DNA of 64,000 nucleotides from Fodinibius sp051746985 (GCA_051746985.1 JBNJFP010000001.1:1-64000), one strand, 5' to 3'; positions 45,514 to 54,875 are shown, numbered from the stretch's first letter. The notes: a model not told the origin generated them from the letters alone. Translations and numbers: made by a program.

Positions 45514-46967
45514 TACCGTTGATTTATATCGGTTTCGGTTGCCGGATTTGTTGCATTGGTCGTGTCTGGTGGCATCATTTGTTCAGTATCCGGACTTACA
45601 TCATCCGGAATGGAAATTTTGTATTCCACATACATTTCATCCCTGAGTTCAGAGAGTAACTCTTCCATGTGTTCGACCTGTTTTTCTTGCATCGCTGCCT
45701 GTTTTATGCGGGCGTAATCCTGTTCAAGATTAGCCGTATGTTCATCAACCTTCTTGTCAAGGCGTACGATACGGAATGCGCGCTGCGAATTATTTTCTTC
45801 GCCCATCGTAAACGATTTGGGATCCGAGATATCGCCCTCATTTTCCAGCAGCAGTACAATACGATACATGGCGGGATTGAGCTCCTCTAATGCAATCAGG
45901 CGTTCTCCTGTTTGAGGATTTAATACGCGACCACCTTGCGGGGCTGTATTTGGATCATCAGAATGTTTCCGGGCCATTTCTGCAAACGTGATATCATCAT
46001 CCGTCATCACAGAATCACGTATTTGCGTTAATTTTTCCTTAGCGGCGTCATCATCATAGCTTTCGTCATCTACAGAAATAAGAATGTGATTGGTATCAAT
46101 TTGGTCGCCCTGACGTTCGTTAAGGCGAATTACGTGGAATCCAAAACTCGTTTCAACCACTTGAGAAATATCACCGGGTTCTAACGCGCTGGCAGCAGCC
46201 GAATATTCGGCTACAAAATCGTTCATAGACATCATGGGTAGTTTACCCCCTGATGATGCGGATGGACCGTCACTATGAGATTGGGCCAGATCTTCAATGG
46301 ATTTGCCATGGTTAAGAACCGAATCACGAAGTTGTTCAGCAAATTCACGTGCCTGTTCACGAGCATCATCAAGGGGAGGAGGAATAGCAACAATTTGTGA
46401 TACCGAAACCTGCTCGGGAATGGTGGGCAGAGAGTCGGATGGAATATTGTCAAAATACTCTTTCACCTCGGGACGTGTTATTTTAACTGACTGCCTGTTT
46501 TGCTGCTGAAATTGCTGTACAATCATCTGCTCGCGGTAGTTTTCACGCAGGTCGGCCCTGATTTGCACAATGCTTTGTCCCATTTCTTCTTCAAGGGCTT
46601 GTTCACTGCCCACTTGATCAACGTAACTGTTTATTTGTTGATCGATTTGCTGATCGACCATGTCATCGGTGACCTCTATCGAATCACGCTTGGCCTTATC
46701 GAGCATCAAATAGCGATCAATCACATTTTCGAGCACCGTGTACCAGATATCTTCGCTAAAAGAAACACGTTCATTACGCTGCTGCTGGAGTTGCATCAAA
46801 TATTGCTGCACCTCCTGATCAACATCCGACTTCAGGATAATGTGATCATTGACCACAGCTACAATTCGATCCAGGTTTTGACCTGATGACTCACTTTGTG
46901 CTTGTGACAGGAGTGGATTAAAAATTAATGCGGCTACAAAAAAGAGTAATAAATACGCTTTATTCAT
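45513..46967 (-). CDS. surA: periplasmic peptidyl-prolyl isomerase and chaperone SurA
   Basis: A 484-residue protein. Start ATG 46967 (MNKAYLLLFFV) is preferred over a TTG 18 bp upstream. There is a signal peptide to about LSQAQS, a SurA N-terminal chaperone domain (IVAVVNDHIILKSDVDQEVQQYL) and two parvulin PPIase domains. The first is about 172-275, with SDGPSASSGGKLPMMSMND and ISQVVETSFGFHVIRL; the second is about 285-400, with KHSDDPNTAPQGGRV. It escorts outer-membrane proteins. The two genes overlap by 8 bp with the upstream PPIase gene. The name is by family and domain order. Confidence 0.88.
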   Translation of the reverse strand: MNKAYLLLFFVAALIFNPLLSQAQSESSGQNLDRIVAVVNDHIILKSDVDQEVQQYLMQLQQQRNERVSFSEDIWYTVLENVIDRYLMLDKAKRDSIEVTDDMVDQQIDQQINSYVDQVGSEQALEEEMGQSIVQIRADLRENYREQMIVQQFQQQNRQSVKITRPEVKEYFDNIPSDSLPTIPEQVSVSQIVAIPPPLDDAREQAREFAEQLRDSVLNHGKSIEDLAQSHSDGPSASSGGKLPMMSMNDFVAEYSAAASALEPGDISQVVETSFGFHVIRLNERQGDQIDTNHILISVDDESYDDDAAKEKLTQIRDSVMTDDDITFAEMARKHSDDPNTAPQGGRVLNPQTGERLIALEELNPAMYRIVLLLENEGDISDPKSFTMGEENNSQRAFRIVRLDKKVDEHTANLEQDYARIKQAAMQEKQVEHMEELLSELRDEMYVEYKISIPDDVSPDTEQMMPPDTTNATNPATETDINQR

Positions 46968-47883
46968 TCGTTGAGTCTTTTTCAAGGGTGTCTTGAAGAG
47001 TTGGGTTTGGATTAGGTTCAGAAGGTAGAACGTTAAAAGTCTCTACTTCATTATTTGATTCTGCCTTAAGATAAAGATTCTTTACAAAGGAACTGAAATT
47101 TCGACGTCTATTATTTATCACCATCCATTCTTTTATTTCCTCAACAAGCCATTCTAAGTTTGGATGGTTGCCCTTGGCCCGGGTATCTGTTAATTGAACA
47201 AAGTGATAAGCTCCATCTATTCGCTGAATGGGAGAAATTTCATTTTGCCCAATTACACTTAAGTAACGGTTCATAGCATCAATACCTTGTGCAGCCATAG
47301 ATATTGGCCAATATTGTTCTGATTCATTAATGACAGCAGAGGGATCAATGGCATATTCTCGGGCGATATCAGGCCAGGGAATGCCGTCTAACAGGTCTTG
47401 ACGAGCACTTCGAGCTTCTTCAATCGTTTCTGTTCTCATGTGCCGGAACTTCACAAAATCTTCGTCCAGTACAAACTGTTCTTTATTGGCCTGGTAATAG
47501 GTTCGGGCCTCATCATCAGAAATCTGTTCGCTATCTTGTTGTGATGCAATAATATAATCTTTTAAGGCCTGCCGTAATATTTCCTGACGTGCCTTTTCGA
47601 TCTTTTGTTGTATTTCAGATTCTTCGGCAAGTCCAAGTCGCTCAGCTTCCTGCAAAAGCAATTGCTCGCGAATCCAGTTGTCGCGGTATCGCTCCATAGC
47701 CTGAACGCTATCTTCCTGCAATACATAATTAGGAATATCTGCAGCTGCTTGCGAGACGGTAAGATATTCACTTCCAACTCTTGCCAAAGCATCATCGGTT
47801 GCTTTCTGAGAAACCTGCTGACATGATATCGTCAGCAATATCCCAAAGCCCACAAAAACAATATTTCGAAATTGATTTGTCAT
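46960..47883 (-). CDS. PpiC/SurA-like lipoprotein
   Basis: A 307-residue lipoprotein with lipobox LTISC at about residue 21. A helical SurA-N-like region (VGSEYLTVSQAAADIPNYVLQ and helices to about 125) leads into a divergent parvulin domain (about 135-235; SARQDLLDGIPWPDIAREY, ISPIQRIDGAYHFVQLTD). It ends in a further helix and an acidic tail. It is probably a periplasmic folding factor anchored to the outer membrane and acting with the adjacent SurA. The second half is less conserved, so isomerase activity is uncertain. Confidence 0.75.
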   Translation of the reverse strand: MTNQFRNIVFVGFGILLTISCQQVSQKATDDALARVGSEYLTVSQAAADIPNYVLQEDSVQAMERYRDNWIREQLLLQEAERLGLAEESEIQQKIEKARQEILRQALKDYIIASQQDSEQISDDEARTYYQANKEQFVLDEDFVKFRHMRTETIEEARSARQDLLDGIPWPDIAREYAIDPSAVINESEQYWPISMAAQGIDAMNRYLSVIGQNEISPIQRIDGAYHFVQLTDTRAKGNHPNLEWLVEEIKEWMVINNRRRNFSSFVKNLYLKAESNNEVETFNVLPSEPNPNPTLQDTLEKDSTNE

Positions 47884-47887
47884 GTTG

Positions 47888-49222
47888 TTAATATAACATT
47901 CCTGCTATAGTAGCAGTCATTAAATTAGCCAAAGTTCCAGCCAATACGGCTTGAAGTCCAAATTTAGCCAGCTGTGACTTTCTGCTTGGTGCCAAGCCGC
48001 CAATCCCACCAATTTGAATGGCGATAGATGAAAAGTTGGCAAATCCACAGAGGGCAAAAGTTGCCATACGGATGGTCTTATCAGATAATTCAGAAGCACT
48101 AACCATATCGGAGAGCTGTAAGTAAGCCACAAATTCATTGAGCACTACTTTGGTACCCAGCAACGAGCCCATATTGACGGCATCGGCCCATGGAACGCCC
48201 ATCACAAAAGCGATAGGGGCCACAACCCAGCCCAAAACAGTTTCGATACGCAGCTCACCGTCTGGAATCATGGAGTTTATGCCTGTGATGTCCCCAAATC
48301 CTTCTAAAAAGTAGTTGCCCATAGCTAACAAGGCAATAAAGGCCAATAACATAGCACCTACATTTCCTGCAAGCTTTAATCCGGTTCCGGCTCCACTTGC
48401 GGCCGCATCAATCCCATTGGCATCTTTCTTTTCGATCTTCATATCTACTTCGCCTTTCGTTACTGGCTCATCATCTTCGGGATACATGATTTTGGCAATA
48501 ACCAGGGCGGCAGGTGCTGCCATCAAGCTTGCACCCAGCAACTGTTCGGCGAACATAAGGCGTCCCACGTCAAGGGCTACATCGTGGGCTTCGGCATAGG
48601 AATTACCCAGCATTTGAACGTATGCTGCCATCACGCCGCCGGCAATAGTGGCCATCCCACCGGTCATAACCGCTAATAACTCCGACTTTGTCATCTTTTT
48701 GATGTAAGGCTCTACAACAAGCGGAGCTTCTGTTTGACCGACAAAAATATTGGATATAACTGATAGTGATTCCGCTCCCGACGTGCCCATCAATTTCTGC
48801 ATGCCCCTGGCCATATATTTTACAATACGCTGGAGCACCCCGTAGTGATAGAGAATGGCCGTGAGGGAAGCAAAAAAGATGATGGTGGGTAACACCTGGA
48901 AGGCAAAAAAGTTGCCCATGCTATCTTCCATGCCGGGACTTTTGGCCAAATCTCCGAAAATAAATTCAGCACCTTCGGTAGTAAAATCCAAAACAATCAC
49001 AAAAAAGGAAGATATCCAGCTAAAAAAGTCTTTGGGCCAACCAAGGGGTGCCCAATATTGCTCCATAGCACGACCCTTGAGGATAAATATTGCTAATATA
49101 AACTGAATGCCAAGACCTGTTCCCACAAGTCGCCAATTAATGTCCTTCCTGTTTTTGCTAAACAACATCGCAATGCCGACGATTGCCGCCATCCCGATCA
49201 CACCACGAAGTATGTCTATCAT
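47888..49222 (-). CDS. concentrative nucleoside transporter (NupC family)
   Basis: A 444-residue CNT transporter, with gate helices and two hairpin re-entrant loops, importing nucleosides with a cation. Landmarks are YHYGVLQRIVKYMARGMQKLMGTSGAESLSVISNIFVGQTEAPL (GQTEAPL is diagnostic), ATIAGGVMAAYV, and the C-terminal GFANFSSIAIQIGGIGGL. The start overlaps the tdk stop by 4 bp (ATGA). Nucleoside import followed by phosphorylation by Tdk makes a simple salvage pair. Confidence 0.95.
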   Translation of the reverse strand: MIDILRGVIGMAAIVGIAMLFSKNRKDINWRLVGTGLGIQFILAIFILKGRAMEQYWAPLGWPKDFFSWISSFFVIVLDFTTEGAEFIFGDLAKSPGMEDSMGNFFAFQVLPTIIFFASLTAILYHYGVLQRIVKYMARGMQKLMGTSGAESLSVISNIFVGQTEAPLVVEPYIKKMTKSELLAVMTGGMATIAGGVMAAYVQMLGNSYAEAHDVALDVGRLMFAEQLLGASLMAAPAALVIAKIMYPEDDEPVTKGEVDMKIEKKDANGIDAAASGAGTGLKLAGNVGAMLLAFIALLAMGNYFLEGFGDITGINSMIPDGELRIETVLGWVVAPIAFVMGVPWADAVNMGSLLGTKVVLNEFVAYLQLSDMVSASELSDKTIRMATFALCGFANFSSIAIQIGGIGGLAPSRKSQLAKFGLQAVLAGTLANLMTATIAGMLY

Positions 49223-49857
49223 GATTGCTCTTTTTCTTTTGGATTTTGTTGCTTTTGTATGGGTCGAATAGGCTTACCTCTTCTTTTATCTACTGGTGGA
49301 CGGTAACAATGTCTTGCCCGGGGTTCGTAGGCATCTGTTTCGCCCACTAACACGCGGTCTTTGTTCTCTACCACTCGTTGGGAATAGTGGGCCATTGTTC
49401 CACTTTCGGCACATACGGCATGTAACTTTGTGACATATTCTGCGATGGCAAGCATCTGAGGCATCGGTTCAAAAGGCTGGCCTTCAAAATCCATATCCAA
49501 TCCTGCTACAATAACTCTCTTGCCGTCATTAGCTAAAGTGTTGGCGACGTTAATTAGCTGCAGATCGAAAAATTGAGCCTCATCTATACAAACAACCTCC
49601 GCTTCGCCGGTAAGCAGGATGATCTGATCGGCGGTATCCACAACAAGTCCAGGTAACGTATTTTGATTATGAGATACTACATCTTCGTCGTCATAGCGAT
49701 TATCAACTTTGGGTTTAACCACGACTACTTTTTGACCAGCAATGTGTGCACGTTTTGCACGGCGAATCAGCTCTTCAGTTTTTCCGCTGAACATTCCCCC
49801 ACAAACAACTTCAATCCAGCCAACTTTTTGTGGTACAAATGAAGGTTCATTAAGCAT
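49219..49857 (-). CDS. tdk: thymidine kinase, type II, with degenerate zinc site
   Basis: A 212-residue enzyme phosphorylating thymidine or deoxyuridine. The P-loop is CGGMFSGKTEELIRR, the Walker B-like region is CIDEAQFFD, and the base-binding lasso YEPRARHCYRPP is recognisable. In most family members the lasso domain binds a structural zinc through four cysteines (CxxC and CRHC). Here only one of each pair remains (VCAES and ARHC). The N-terminal extension of 11 residues and basic C-terminal tail are minor. It is the first gene of the six-gene run ending with the vWA gene. Confidence 0.93.
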   Translation of the reverse strand: MLNEPSFVPQKVGWIEVVCGGMFSGKTEELIRRAKRAHIAGQKVVVVKPKVDNRYDDEDVVSHNQNTLPGLVVDTADQIILLTGEAEVVCIDEAQFFDLQLINVANTLANDGKRVIVAGLDMDFEGQPFEPMPQMLAIAEYVTKLHAVCAESGTMAHYSQRVVENKDRVLVGETDAYEPRARHCYRPPVDKRRGKPIRPIQKQQNPKEKEQS

Positions 49858-49953
49858 ATAACCTATATAATAAAATGATTTGGGATACCCGTATTAAAGC
49901 ATGGAATATATCTTTGTAAGGGTAAAAATAAAAAGATGAATTCGAACCATATT

Positions 49954-51233
49954 TTAAGCCGATTTTAACCGGCTTTTAGTGATTTCAGAAATTGCCTTAC
50001 ACCCTGATAGCGCCATCGTTAGCTCAAAGTCGGCTCTGTAATTTTGAATGACCTCACGAACACCTTGTTCACCCGCTACAGAAAGTCCGTACACGTACGG
50101 ACGACCAAGCAAAACGGCATCTGCACCAAGGGCCAGGGCTTTAAAAATATGGCTACCTGTTCGGATACCGCTATCAAACAAAATGGGGATTTCTCCCGCC
50201 ACTTCCCGGGCAATGGAAGGAAGAGCCTCAATAGTACTTATGGCGCCATCAACTTGACGTCCACCGTGGTTGGATACAATGATACCATCCATATCGGATT
50301 CTATTGCCTTTTTCGCATCTTTGGGATGCAATATTCCTTTTAAAAGGATAGGTAAATCGGTAAGAGAACGAAGGAAGGAGAGGTTTTTCCACGTTAGCGA
50401 CGGACGCGAATAACATTCAATAAATGTCTTTACGGCTCTTCGGGGTTCTTCAGAAAACAAATTGCTCCAAAATCCACCCGGATAGTTACGGGCCATTTGA
50501 ATGAGTGCTGTTAAGGACTTCCAGGTTAGTTTTGGGGGTTCATCAGCGTCGCCGAGTTCAGTTTTTATCAAATCCTTAAATACCGGGTCGCTCGTATATT
50601 GCGCGATGCCGCGTCCCCGTAAAAAGGGCAGGTAATCGAGATCCAAATCGCGTGGACGCCAACCGAGCATAGTGGTGTCGAGGGTGAGAACAATGGCTTC
50701 ACATCCGCATGATTCTGCACGGTGTACAAAACTTTCAACAAGCCGATCGGAAGTACTCCAGTATAGTTGAAACCATCGAGGAGCGTTACCCATGGCTGTA
50801 CTGCAAGTTTCCATATCAACCGAGGCCTGACTTGAATAGATGAATGGAATATCTTCTGAGGCTGCGGCCCGAGCAACGGCCAAATCAGCATCATCATGTG
50901 CCATATCCAATACACCAATGGGCGCTAACAAAAAGGGAGCGGGGTAGGTGCGGCCAAACAACGATATCGAGGTGTCAGGTGTAGAAATAGCGTTGAGCAT
51001 AGAAGGTAGGATTGCCCAACGATTAAATTCACTGGTGTTCGCAGATTTCGTCTGTTCATTACCAGCTGATCCAGCAATATAGGCGTAAGCCTCAGCCGAC
51101 ATATTTTTTTTGCTTTGGCCTTTAGCTTTTTAAAAGAAATGGGGACCGTACTACGTCTTCCGCGCAGGGAACCCAGAAAGATATCCGTTTGTCGGCGGCG
51201 GGAAAACGGTTTGGAGGCATTATCTGAATCCAT
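49954..51233 (-). pseudogene. alpha-hydroxy-acid oxidase (lactate 2-monooxygenase/oxidase-like), frameshifted
   Basis: The 382-residue reading from ATG 51102 is a nearly complete FMN enzyme. It has a flavin barrel, active-site Tyr and Asp region (FIYSSQASVDMETC, LTLDTTMLGWRPRD), catalytic His-Arg in SNHGGRQVDGA, and FMN-phosphate segments DSGIRTGSHIFKAL and GADAVLLGRPYVYG. The family's missing first 40 residues are present directly upstream in another frame, from ATG 51233 (RRQTDIFLGSLRGRRSTVP, then FKKLKAKAKK). The two frames meet at an A8 run (minus strand) near 51101-51111. One more A would join them as AKKNMSAEAYAYI. This is a real 1-nt loss, a sequencing error, or slippage. Confidence 0.85.
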
Positions 51234-51236
51234 AAA

Positions 51237-51476
51237 TCAGACAATATCCTTTTCTTTCATTAACTGGCTTTGCCGATACATATCAACAAAAACCCATACA
51301 ATGGTGTAAGGAGGGAATATTACAGATAACACCAGTTTAATGTTTTTGTTACGAGATTCAGGGAGTTGTGAAAGCCCCGCTATGCCGGCCATCCAAAAAA
51401 TAAAACACAGGAAAATAAAGAACGCTAATGAGATCGAACCAAGAAATCCGAAGTTGTTATAAAAGGTTTCAAGCAT
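51237..51476 (-). CDS. small two-TM membrane protein, unknown function
   Basis: A 79-residue protein with two hydrophobic helices (about 9-34 and 47-66) separated by a charged loop (ESRNKNIK), and ending in a charged tail. It resembles small envelope proteins with a PLDc_N-like layout (two helices, FWMAG and PPYTIVWVFVDMYR), but I cannot assign a family. It is 3 bp upstream of the oxidase start, so the two may be co-transcribed. Confidence 0.55.
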   Translation of the reverse strand: MLETFYNNFGFLGSISLAFFIFLCFIFWMAGIAGLSQLPESRNKNIKLVLSVIFPPYTIVWVFVDMYRQSQLMKEKDIV

Positions 51477-51559
51477 TGAGTTTGTACTCTACTTTGACAG
51501 TTAAATTCGTTACTTTTATGGCTTGTCATTGAAAATAAAATATAAATAATAAATACCAC

Positions 51560-52867
51560 ATGCTCCCCGTAGTTTCAATTGTAGGGCGCCCCAATGTTGG
51601 CAAATCTACTATTTTTAATCGGCTTATCGGCAGCCGCAAAGCAATTGTCGATAATCAGTATGGTGTTACCCGCGACCGGCATTATGGAGAATCGTTCTGG
51701 AATGGGCGCGAATTTAATGTAATTGATACCGGTGGATATCTTCCCAATGAAACGGATGTCATGATTCAAGGGATTCGAGAACAGGTTCATATTGCTATCG
51801 AGGAATCTGATGTAATTCTATTCGTGGTGGATACCGAAGCCGGGATCACCAGCTTAGATCAATCTGTTGCACAGCTATTGCGACGAGAAGACAAGCCGGT
51901 TCTTCTGGTGGTCAATAAAGCCGATAATGAGGAGCGCGAACTAAATGCTACCGAATTTTATTCGTTGGGATTTGACAAACTGTATCCGATGTCGGCACTG
52001 AGCGGACGGGGTACAGGTGACCTTCTTGATGATCTGGTAGCCCTGCTGCCCGAAGAAAGGGAAGAGACCGAATCTACAATCCCCAAACTTACCGTTGTGG
52101 GGCGGCCCAATGTTGGCAAAAGTAGTTTTATAAATGCTTTGTTGGATGACGTACGATGTATTGTAACTGATATCCCTGGCACTACCCGCGATTCCATCAA
52201 CAGTAAACTTATTTATAATGAGAAAGAATATATACTGGTCGATACAGCGGGATTGCGCAAGAAAGCTAAAGTAAAAGAAAATGTAGAGTTTTACAGCACT
52301 GTGCGTACCGATCGCGCTCTAAAAGAATGCGATGTGGCTATTATTATGCTCGATGCTATGCGTGGTTTTGAAGAACAGGATAAACGCATTCTTCGTGAGG
52401 CGGCTAAATATAACAAGGGTATCGTTATTGTGCTTAATAAGTGGGATTTGGTGCCCGAAAAGGATACTAATATCCACAAAGAGTTTGAGGAATATGTATA
52501 TAGCCGTGTTCCCATGATGAAATATATTCCTATTGTATCTATTTCGGCACTTAACAGAAAACGAATTCATAAGGTGATAGATGTAGCCGATATGGTATTG
52601 AAAGAACGCAAGAAAACTGTTAAAACGTCGACACTGAATAACTTTGTCAAACGTATCTTAAAAGAAAAAGCATTGCCCGTGCGCAGGGGCGTCCCTTTAA
52701 AAATAAAATATGCTACACAGGTTAAATCGAACCCCCCAGTATTTAAATTCTTTATGAATAAACCTGAAGAATTACCCGCCAGCTACCGTCGTTATATAGA
52801 AAACAAGCTTCGTGATGAGTTTGGGTTTGTCGGCGTTCCAATAACAATGAGATTTGATCAGAAATAA
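51560..52867 (+). CDS. der: ribosome-associated GTPase Der (EngA)
   Basis: A 435-residue essential GTPase needed for 50S subunit maturation. Two tandem GTPase domains are seen, each with a G1 motif (GRPNVGKSTIFN at the start and GRPNVGKSSFINALL near 182), DTGG/DTAG, and NKAD/NKWD. A KH-like C-terminal domain follows. Length and order are typical. It is divergent from the small membrane gene and followed 88 bp later by nuoI. Confidence 0.97.
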   Translation: MLPVVSIVGRPNVGKSTIFNRLIGSRKAIVDNQYGVTRDRHYGESFWNGREFNVIDTGGYLPNETDVMIQGIREQVHIAIEESDVILFVVDTEAGITSLDQSVAQLLRREDKPVLLVVNKADNEERELNATEFYSLGFDKLYPMSALSGRGTGDLLDDLVALLPEEREETESTIPKLTVVGRPNVGKSSFINALLDDVRCIVTDIPGTTRDSINSKLIYNEKEYILVDTAGLRKKAKVKENVEFYSTVRTDRALKECDVAIIMLDAMRGFEEQDKRILREAAKYNKGIVIVLNKWDLVPEKDTNIHKEFEEYVYSRVPMMKYIPIVSISALNRKRIHKVIDVADMVLKERKKTVKTSTLNNFVKRILKEKALPVRRGVPLKIKYATQVKSNPPVFKFFMNKPEELPASYRRYIENKLRDEFGFVGVPITMRFDQK

Positions 52868-52955
52868 TGAATTTAGTTTTGAAGTGAATCGATGAATCAG
52901 TTATTTTTCCTTCGATATTACGTTGAGCAACAATGAATTTTTTAATTGCACACAC

Positions 52956-53654
52956 ATGCCAACACCACAAAATTTAGAACAACCCAGAGCTAACGCGCTC
53001 AATGAGCAGTTCGATCGCGAGCGGTCGTTATCTTTTCTGGAAAAATTATACCTGCCTGAAATATTTAAGGCGCTTTGGTACACGCTAAAACAGATGTTTC
53101 AGCCGAACGTTACCCTCCAATATCCGGAAGAAAAGTGGGATCCGCCTTCAATTTTTAGAGGCCGGCCGGTGTTGGTTGAAGATGACGGTAAAGAACGGTG
53201 TGTAGCATGTGGGCTCTGTGCCCGTGCGTGTCCGCCACTGGCTATCAGTATGCAGGCAAATGAAGATTCTGATGATCCCAAAGAACGCTACCCCGACTTC
53301 TTTGAGATCAACATGCTCCGTTGTATTTATTGTGGATACTGTGAGGAAGTGTGCCCTGAAGAAGCCATTGTGATGAGTAAGGATTACGATATCGTTTTCG
53401 AATCCAGGGAAGAGGCCATTTATGATAAGCAGCGACTCTTGGTCCCTAAAGAGGATCTAAAAGAACGACTGGATTTTCTGCGAGAATATAAAAATCGCCA
53501 ATTTGGACAATTTTGGGATTTCCAAGAGGAAAATAATATTCACTCGGTTCGCGACAGAGATCGTGAATTTAACTCAGGGCTTTCACTCGTTGAAATGCTT
53601 GAGCAGCAGCAACACAACGATAATGTTGAGGCCGAATCTGACTGGGTGCGATAG
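52956..53654 (+). CDS. nuoI: NADH-quinone oxidoreductase subunit I (NuoI)
   Basis: A 232-residue ferredoxin-like subunit that carries two 4Fe-4S clusters in the peripheral arm of complex I. The ATG at 52956 (MPTPQNLEQ) is chosen; a TTG 33 bp upstream adds residues not seen in the family. The two cluster motifs are CVACGLCARACPPLA and CIYCGYCEEVCPEEA. The C-terminus continues about 80 residues past the second motif, longer than in E. coli NuoI. No other nuo gene is nearby. Confidence 0.93.
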   Translation: MPTPQNLEQPRANALNEQFDRERSLSFLEKLYLPEIFKALWYTLKQMFQPNVTLQYPEEKWDPPSIFRGRPVLVEDDGKERCVACGLCARACPPLAISMQANEDSDDPKERYPDFFEINMLRCIYCGYCEEVCPEEAIVMSKDYDIVFESREEAIYDKQRLLVPKEDLKERLDFLREYKNRQFGQFWDFQEENNIHSVRDRDREFNSGLSLVEMLEQQQHNDNVEAESDWVR

Positions 53655-53660
53655 TCTATA

Positions 53661-54224
53661 ATGGCTGATCGAGAAATCTCACAAGAAGAGCTGGACAAAT
53701 TAATTGATGATGCCTCGTATTTAGGCGATGAGGCTGAGGCTATGCAATATGTGATTGATAACGTGCCATATAGTGAAACCCCGCCCGAAGGTCGCTCTAT
53801 TGCCGAAATGCTTATGTTGATTGATCACGCCCAGCTGTCGTATTACCGACCAATATTGGAAGAGGCGATTGATAATCCACGTCCTACTCATCTCGAAAAT
53901 TTCACCCATTTTAAAGAAAGCTTTGAAGCTGATGAGGAGAAACTGCAGGATGTACAAAAAATCCTAAAGAAGATTGCCAAACATCGTGCAGGCTTGGTTA
54001 ATGCTATTAAAAACACACCTCTAATTGATTGGGAAACAGTAGTTTACAGAGAAAAAAAACCAATTTTACTGTTTGAATTCATGCAGGAGATGATCCGCTT
54101 TGAAAGAGGGATGCTCAAGAACATCGCAGATCAGGTTCGGATTTATAATCAGGAGAAACAACAGCAGCGTAATATTGAACAACGGCGTTCAAAACGGCAA
54201 GACCAACAACCTTCACAAAATTAA
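53661..54224 (+). CDS. DinB-like four-helix protein
   Basis: A 187-residue, largely helical protein. The pattern of long amphipathic helices with a histidine in AEMLMLIDHAQLSYYRP and a later FEFMQEMIRFERGMLKNIADQ resembles the DinB/YfiT-like superfamily. Those proteins coordinate a metal with three histidines; only one of the expected histidines is clear here, so metal binding is doubtful. The C-terminus is a polar coil (KQQQRNIEQRRSKRQDQQ). It follows nuoI by 6 bp and precedes a seven-TM gene by 19 bp. Confidence 0.55.
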   Translation: MADREISQEELDKLIDDASYLGDEAEAMQYVIDNVPYSETPPEGRSIAEMLMLIDHAQLSYYRPILEEAIDNPRPTHLENFTHFKESFEADEEKLQDVQKILKKIAKHRAGLVNAIKNTPLIDWETVVYREKKPILLFEFMQEMIRFERGMLKNIADQVRIYNQEKQQQRNIEQRRSKRQDQQPSQN

Positions 54225-54243
54225 TTTTAGCTTACCTTAGTTT

Positions 54244-54870
54244 ATGACCTTGGCAACATTTTTATTGTTACTTATAAGTGGATTTGTTGCCGTTAAATTA
54301 ATTGCGCTTACTAACAAAAAAGGGCGCCTTAAGTATTTAGGTCTGGCAATTGCAACTGCCATTCTGTGTGTTATACAGCTTATTGTTTTTATAGATCAGC
54401 TTGCCTCAGATCCATCTTTTGCAGCAGCTGCAGAATTTATTGTAGAATGGGGACATATTACTGCATTGGCATTTGTTTTAAGTTCATTGACGGTATTTAT
54501 CAGGGAATCGAAGCCTGTTTTTGCTCAATTTCCTATGCTATATACCGCGCTGCCACTTTTAATTGTGATTTCTTATGTCTTAGTACAAGATACCTATGCT
54601 TTAAAAAACTGGTTGATTGCCATATACCAGGGAGGAGCCATTGTCGTTGCTTTGTTGATGTACTCAGTATATACCTACCGCAGGAATGAATATGGCATTA
54701 TACTTGGGGGTATAGTGTTATTCTTGATCAGCTATCTCACTTTCTGGTACACCGGCAACTTGCTGGATGGATACATATGGACTTGGAAGCTGTTGGTAGG
54801 AATGGCAATGATTATAACTTTGGTAGGTTATGAACAAACAGACAAGGAACTATTAACTGATACGGATTAA
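54244..54870 (+). CDS. seven-transmembrane protein of unknown function
   Basis: A 208-residue protein with seven evenly spaced hydrophobic helices (about 3-20, 30-48, 64-84, 95-113, 120-143, 152-172 and 180-196). Soluble parts are very short. Charged residues sit mainly in loops (NKKGR, RRNEY). I see no catalytic or transport motif and cannot name a family. It lies between the DinB-like gene and a peroxiredoxin gene with 19 and 5 bp gaps, so it is likely part of the same transcript. Confidence 0.6.
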   Translation: MTLATFLLLLISGFVAVKLIALTNKKGRLKYLGLAIATAILCVIQLIVFIDQLASDPSFAAAAEFIVEWGHITALAFVLSSLTVFIRESKPVFAQFPMLYTALPLLIVISYVLVQDTYALKNWLIAIYQGGAIVVALLMYSVYTYRRNEYGIILGGIVLFLISYLTFWYTGNLLDGYIWTWKLLVGMAMIITLVGYEQTDKELLTDTD

Positions 54871-54875
54871 AACTA

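Noticed and set aside
49954..49990. intrinsic terminator at the 3' end of the oxidase gene
   Set aside because: A short complementary pair exists (AAGCCG/CGGCTT) but it includes the stop codon region and lacks a T-run on the minus strand.
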